Shown: positions 61,601 through 64,000 of the stretch, one piece after another
Layout: every line of letters starts with the position of its first letter
Position numbering within the stretch: the stretch's first letter is position 1
From: Lachnospiraceae bacterium UBA2860
GTDB taxonomy: Bacteria; Bacillota; Clostridia; Lachnospirales; Lachnospiraceae
Reading direction: 5' to 3'
NCBI GenBank assembly: GCA_002350625.1
Contig: DEFE01000004.1
Location: 588-64,587, forward strand
Length of the DNA stretch: 64,000 nucleotides
Notes under the pieces: generated by a model
The model's database searches: none
Seen by the model: the letters and a program-made list of their open reading frames with translations, nothing else
Told to the model about the DNA's origin: nothing
Made by a program: the position numbers and the translations under genes

Positions 61601-61977
61601 GTCGGCCTGTGGTGCTGCGGCCAGTTGAACTCGATGCCGCCGGAGATCCACGGGCCGGTGAGGCCGACGAGCGCCGGCTTGATCACCTGGTTGTAGTAGA
61701 CAAAATCGTAGCCATTTGTCTTGTCATAAGCCCGCTGGATGCGCCCGCCGAGCTCCGGCAGCACCATGACCTTCAGGTATTCATTTTCAAGATAAACGGC
61801 GTTCCATATCTTATCCTTCTTCTCGGGACTGATCGTCTCCGTCGTGGGATAGGGATACACCTTCCCGCAGCTGCCCTGATATACGCGCTTTTCAAGAAAC
61901 ATCGGGTTTTTGTCCGGGGCGCCGACCTCATAGGTCGGGATGACCGCCTGCTCTTCCCAGATCCTGACTTCCTGCAT
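58648..61977 (-). CDS. DUF5107 and TPR-repeat protein, carbohydrate-related
   Basis: 1109 residues, no signal peptide, so probably cytosolic. The first about 400 residues match the DUF5107 type: beta-rich, with NAVYLENEYLKVMVLPELGGRIQRAYDK near 58-85, SGGIEFNWPQHHRPTTF near 112-128 and TGVYTDNQPDFTWLKP near 315. These conserved acidic and aromatic residues look like an aldose-epimerase-like sugar-binding site. The rest (about 460-1100) is a long run of TPR helices (NAYGSLLMRRGSYEEAEAHFKKA, YYNLGLVLFYEERYDEAFDAFYKA). Family function is not established; it often occurs beside sugar-use genes. Together with the importer and AraC genes it suggests a catabolic or sensing role for the transported sugar. 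Confidence 0.8.
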   Translation of the reverse strand: MQEVRIWEEQAVIPTYEVGAPDKNPMFLEKRVYQGSCGKVYPYPTTETISPEKKDKIWNAVYLENEYLKVMVLPELGGRIQRAYDKTNGYDFVYYNQVIKPALVGLTGPWISGGIEFNWPQHHRPTTFMPVDHLIRDNADGSKTLLVHDVDQMYGTKGIIGFTLYPDKAYIEIRGQLYNRTASPQTFLWWANPAVAVNDHTQSVFPPDVHNVMDHGKRDVSRFPIATGVYYKHDYSEGVDISRYKNIPVPTSYMAEKSEYDFVGGYDYAKEAGILHVADHHISPGKKQWTWGSGDFGKAWDRNLTDEDGPYIELMTGVYTDNQPDFTWLKPFEEKTFKQYFMPYKQVGYVKNATIDAMVNLEAADGQVRVRVYTTSERKGAKVVLRDQGREVFAETADISPVKVFDKMAACAPEKESDLKVEVLDGESGRVLVAYAPKEQGIPEAAKPAEAAKMPEEIRTNEELFLTGLHIEQYRHATYLPDPYYLEGLKRDPGDIRINNAYGSLLMRRGSYEEAEAHFKKAVKRLTWKNPNPYDSEAYYNLGLVLFYEERYDEAFDAFYKATWTNEQQEMSFYYLAAIAARKGMYAEALELVEKGLVKNAHNIKARGLKAVLLRKLGRGEDASAWICENLKVDPFDFLSGFERIFAGAEGENYTAALGAEGEACEALTALMRHFHENFLMTARDYAEAGFYEEALAVLGACGEEKPMLRYYEGYYLGKAGRDGLTAYRAAEAADSAYTFPNKLEDIAVLADAIRVNPDGAKAPYYLGCLFYDKLQFDRAIALFEQSAQKDGTFPTVLRNLSIAYYNKRGDADKALDAMEKAFALNTKDARVFLELDQLYKKLNRSVEERLAHYEKYALGGEGGPALVTLRDDLMIEYVTLLNSAGRHKDCYDTIMGHTFRPWEGAEGKVSGQYKAALTEMAKQAIAAKDFTYAKELLEKALEYPLNLGEGRLEGTKDNNIHYLLGEVKEALGEADARASYEKATLGTDEPAGMMYYYDQPADMILYKGLAYEKLGEHRAACACFNKLIDYGERHLRDEVRIDYFAVSLPDFLIFEDDLTRRNEAHCYYLMGLGNLGLMRKDKAAAYFAEVTKRDPAHQNAIFYGRAIF

Positions 61978-62030
61978 GCCTGATCCTCCTTACGGAATCC
62001 AACTTCCGAATCCTGATTTACTGTTTCTTA

Positions 62031-62447
62031 TCAGCCCAGATAAACGCTCACCGGGGACGCCAGATCGTGGAACACGCTCTCCACCTCAAGGTTCTCCGTG
62101 ATCTTCACCGTCGCCTCGTCCGTGAGGGAAAGCGTCTGATGCCACACGCCTTTTTTCAGGCACACCGGCTTGTCGAGAATAAACGCCCGCCAGGCATCCG
62201 GCGTCTCGTGCTCCGCCACAAGGAGCACCGTCAGCCCGTGAAGCGGCTCGAAGGTCTCCTTCGAGGTGGGATGGCACTCGATCCGCTGAATCTCCTTGTT
62301 GTCGTAGCGGAAAACCGCCACCCGCCACGGATGCGCCTCCTCCGTGTCCGCGATAAAGAAATTGCCTTCAAAATCTCCCGGGAATTCCAGGACCGTACCG
62401 AATTTCGCAAATGCCTCTGCACTGACACTCTCCAGCTTAGCCGCCAT
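62031..62447 (-). CDS. AllA-like (ureidoglycolate lyase family) cupin protein
   Basis: 138 residues, ATG after GAGGAGG. The sequence AFAKFGTVLEFP near 12-23, then CHPTSKETFEPLHGLTVLLVA near 58-78 and KPVCLKKGVWHQTLSL near 92-107, follow the AllA fold. In true ureidoglycolate lyases a His and Lys at these places act on the allantoin pathway product. No other allantoin genes are near; instead it precedes the DUF5107 gene by 53 bases in one transcript. A role on a sugar acid or ureido compound of this locus is possible. It is about 20 residues shorter than typical AllA. Confidence 0.72.
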   Translation of the reverse strand: MAAKLESVSAEAFAKFGTVLEFPGDFEGNFFIADTEEAHPWRVAVFRYDNKEIQRIECHPTSKETFEPLHGLTVLLVAEHETPDAWRAFILDKPVCLKKGVWHQTLSLTDEATVKITENLEVESVFHDLASPVSVYLG

Positions 62448-62478
62448 GATCAGTTCCTCCTCAATATGATAAGCACAT

Positions 62479-62521
62479 AAAAAAGGACGCCTTCTTTTTT
62501 TGAGTATAGAAGGGCGTCCTT
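62479..62521 (-). terminator. Second terminator downstream of the adenosylhomocysteinase gene
   Basis: AAGGACGCCTTCT (62483-62495) pairs with AGAAGGGCGTCCTT (62508-62521) with one unpaired base. On the minus strand it is followed by six T (62479-62484, partly in the stem). It lies between the adenosylhomocysteinase gene and the AllA-like gene. Confidence 0.8.
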
Positions 62522-62555
62522 AAAGTGTCATTATTCAAACTTGTCTCATCATGTC

Positions 62556-62597
62556 AAAAAATTGCGCAGCGGGGCAGATATTGCTTCCGCCCTGCGC
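62556..62597 (-). terminator. First terminator downstream of the adenosylhomocysteinase gene
   Basis: GCGCAGCGGGG (62564-62574) and CCCTGCGC (62590-62597) form a bulged stem starting about 15 bases after the stop codon. TTTTTT follows on the minus strand (62556-62561). Confidence 0.6.
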
Positions 62598-62611
62598 CTT
62601 TACGCGCAGGC

Positions 62612-63856
62612 TTACACGTCGAAGGAGTGCAGATAGCGGTCCTGCTCCTCCGTGAGCTGGTCGATGCGGACGCCGAGGAAGCGAAGCTTTCTCTCCGCGA
62701 TCTCCCGGTCGATCTCCTCCGGGACGTAGTTGATCATCGGCAGGCCGTCGTCCTTATGCTTCACCAGGTACTCCGCCGCGAGCGCCTGCACGGCGAAGCT
62801 CATGTCCATGATCTCCGCGGGATGCCCGTCGCCGGCCGCGAGATTGACGAGGCGCCCCTCCCCGATGAGGTTGACGCTCCGCCCGTTCTTCAGCGTGTAG
62901 CCCACGATATTGTCGCGCCTGAGCTCCTTCGAAACGGCCTCCGCCTCGAGGGCCGCGTAGTCGACCTCGACGTTGAAATGCCCGGCATTTGTCAAAATGG
63001 CACCTTCCTTCATGAGGAGCATATGCTCCATCGTGATGACGCCCTTGCAGCCGGTCACCGTGACGAAGACGTCGCCGAGCGGCGCCGCCTCTTCCATCGG
63101 CATGACGGAGAAGCCGTCCATGACGGCCTCGATGGCCTTGATCGGATCGATCTCCGTCACGATCACGCGCGCGCCGAGTCCCTTCGCGCGCATCGCGACG
63201 CCCTTGCCGCACCAGCCGTAGCCCGCGACCACGACCTGCTTGCCGGCGATGATGAGATTCGTCGTCTTGTTGATGGCGTTCCACACGGACTGGCCCGTGC
63301 CGTAGCGGTTGTCAAACAGATGCTTCATCGCCGCGTCGTTGACGAGCATCGCCGGGAACTTCTGCTTTCCGGCCCGGTCCATCGCGATGAGCCTTATGAT
63401 GCCGGTCGTCGTCTCCTCGCACAGGCCGTAGACCCCGCCGATCAGCTCGGGGAAGCGCGCGTGCATCATGTTGTTGAGATCGCCGCCGTCGTCGATGATG
63501 ATATTCGGGCCGACCTCAAGGCAGGCGGCCAGATGGCGCTCGTATTCCTCCTCCGTCGCCGCGTGCCAGGCAAAGACATTGATGCCCCGCTCGACGAGCG
63601 CGGCCGCGATATCATCCTGCGTCGACAGAACATTGCTTCCGGTCGCATAGACCTCGGCCCCGCCCGCCTTGAACACGCATGCGAGGTAGCCCGTCTTCGC
63701 CTCCAGATGTACGGACACCGCCACCTTAAGGCCCTTAAACGGCTGCGTCTTCTCAAAATCCCCGCAGATGCTCTTCAGCACCGGCATGTGGTCCTCGACC
63801 CACCGGATCTTCCGCTCCCCTGCGGGCGCAAGGCTGATATCCCTGATTTCACTCAT
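62612..63856 (-). CDS. ahcY: Adenosylhomocysteinase, short (Thermotoga/archaeal-like) type
   Basis: 414 residues from ATG 63856 (AAAGGGG upstream). Substrate domain: VSVHLEAKTGYLACVF near 48-63 and NVLSTQDDIAAALVERGINVFAW near 75-97, NNMMHARFP, then CEETTTGIIRL and NDAAMKHLFDNRYGTGQS near 172-189. NAD domain: VVVAGYGWCGKGVAMRAKGLGARVIVTE near 209-236, then TGCKGVI and TNAGHFNVEV. It splits S-adenosylhomocysteine into adenosine and homocysteine in the methyl cycle. The C-terminus (LTEEQDRYLHSFDV) lacks the KPDHYRY tail of the long enzymes, and the early HxT motif reads HLEAKT. Some enzymes with such changes prefer S-inosylhomocysteine. No SAH riboswitch is visible upstream. Confidence 0.9.
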   Translation of the reverse strand: MSEIRDISLAPAGERKIRWVEDHMPVLKSICGDFEKTQPFKGLKVAVSVHLEAKTGYLACVFKAGGAEVYATGSNVLSTQDDIAAALVERGINVFAWHAATEEEYERHLAACLEVGPNIIIDDGGDLNNMMHARFPELIGGVYGLCEETTTGIIRLIAMDRAGKQKFPAMLVNDAAMKHLFDNRYGTGQSVWNAINKTTNLIIAGKQVVVAGYGWCGKGVAMRAKGLGARVIVTEIDPIKAIEAVMDGFSVMPMEEAAPLGDVFVTVTGCKGVITMEHMLLMKEGAILTNAGHFNVEVDYAALEAEAVSKELRRDNIVGYTLKNGRSVNLIGEGRLVNLAAGDGHPAEIMDMSFAVQALAAEYLVKHKDDGLPMINYVPEEIDREIAERKLRFLGVRIDQLTEEQDRYLHSFDV

Positions 63857-63883
63857 ACACTGTTTCCCCTTTCGCTTAAAATG

Positions 63884-63920
63884 ATGACAAGGGGTCAGAC
63901 CCCCTGTCATGTTTTTTTTT
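63884..63920. repeat. Dispersed palindrome copy 3
   Basis: ATGACAAGGGGT (63884-63895) and ACCCCCTGTCAT (63899-63910) pair with one mismatch or wobble around a CAG loop, followed by nine T. It lies in the gap upstream of the adenosylhomocysteinase gene. Confidence 0.85.
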
Positions 63921-63927
63921 CTAAATT

Positions 63928-63960
63928 ATGACAAGGGGTCTGACCCCCTGTCATGTTTTT
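63928..63960. repeat. Dispersed palindrome copy 4, in tandem with copy 3
   Basis: ATGACAAGGGGT (63928-63939) and ACCCCCTGTCAT (63943-63954) with a CTG loop, followed by a T-run that reaches the stop codon of the gene to the right. The spacing of 44 bases and near identity to copy 3 indicate tandem duplication. The central loop differs by inversion (CAG versus CTG). Confidence 0.85.
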
Positions 63961-64000
63961 ATCTGTATTTTGCCGCAATCTTCTCCGTCTCGTAGATCAC
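63959..64000 (-). CDS. C-terminal end of an unidentified gene (partial)
   Basis: On the minus strand the last 42 bases read VIYETEKIAAKYR followed by TAA, open to the window edge. Too short to identify. It would precede the adenosylhomocysteinase gene on the same strand, separated from it by the two tandem palindromes. Confidence 0.35.
   Translation of the reverse strand: MIYETEKIAAKYR

Noticed and set aside
62525..63931. Long plus-strand open frame (about 470 codons) opposite the adenosylhomocysteinase gene
   Set aside because: It is rich in His, Arg and Asp from antisense of a G+C-rich gene, has no family motifs, and the minus-strand frame has complete enzyme blocks.
63857..63958. SAM or SAH riboswitch before the adenosylhomocysteinase gene
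   Set aside because: The gap is filled by the two tandem palindromes; no riboswitch core is visible.

Overview
The window is G+C-rich Gram-positive DNA and most likely comes from a member of the Clostridia, probably Lachnospirales. The reasons are a Tad-type pilus locus, an ABC-F ribosome-protection gene of Lsa type, LytR-CpsA-Psr, EpsG, LicD and LtaS-like envelope genes, secreted proteins with BIG2 (Ig-like) domains, a Tet-type GTPase fused to an NYN nuclease, and strong AAGGAGG-type ribosome binding sites. The species assignment is inference. I found no tRNA, rRNA, insertion sequence, prophage or CRISPR array.

Layout. 1-1.7 kb: the end of a Tad (Flp) pilus locus (tadB-like, tadC-like). 1.7-4.7 kb: an alpha/beta hydrolase, then an ABC-F gene whose long leader carries short upstream ORFs (including MRIR), an antiterminator candidate and an intrinsic terminator. 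4.8-12.9 kb: five overlapping genes in one operon: a membrane sensor with a SpoIIE/PP2C phosphatase, an unrecognised protein, an alanine-racemase-fold protein, a substrate-binding lipoprotein, and a sensor fused to an MFS transporter. No ABC permease or ATPase goes with the binding protein. 12.9-14.4 kb: an NhaC-type antiporter.

14.5-47.1 kb is a large envelope-polysaccharide locus, mostly on the minus strand. From its likely upstream end it has a LytR-CpsA-Psr ligase, a secreted papain-family protease, the initiating sugar-phosphate transferase, GT4, LicD, a divergent GT2, GT4, GT2, a Wzx flippase, an EpsG-type polymerase candidate and a Wzz-like protein with a degenerate kinase tail. These are followed by O-acyltransferases, an SGNH protein and an MBOAT (an export/acetylation pair), a second GT2, a BIG2-SGNH esterase, an LtaS-like phosphoglycerol transferase, a second polymerase/ligase-like membrane protein, an epimerase and another GT2. 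Together they suggest a cell-wall-attached polymer that is heavily O-acylated and phospho-decorated. Two proteins carry a GG/ILEI-type domain. A thymidylate kinase gene is embedded in the locus.

47.2-54.8 kb: the Tet-GTPase/NYN fusion, a PepSY protein behind tandem operator-like repeats, an EndA-like nuclease, a cation diffusion facilitator, a BIG2 glucosaminidase and an AraC regulator. 54.9-62.4 kb: a sugar ABC importer (ATPase, permease, binding protein) with a structured leader, a large DUF5107/TPR protein and an AllA-like protein, probably one carbohydrate-use locus. 62.6-64 kb: a short-type adenosylhomocysteinase and the tail of one more gene. A palindromic repeat (arm ATGACAAGGGGT) occurs four times, always at gene ends or in gaps, where it resembles a terminator.
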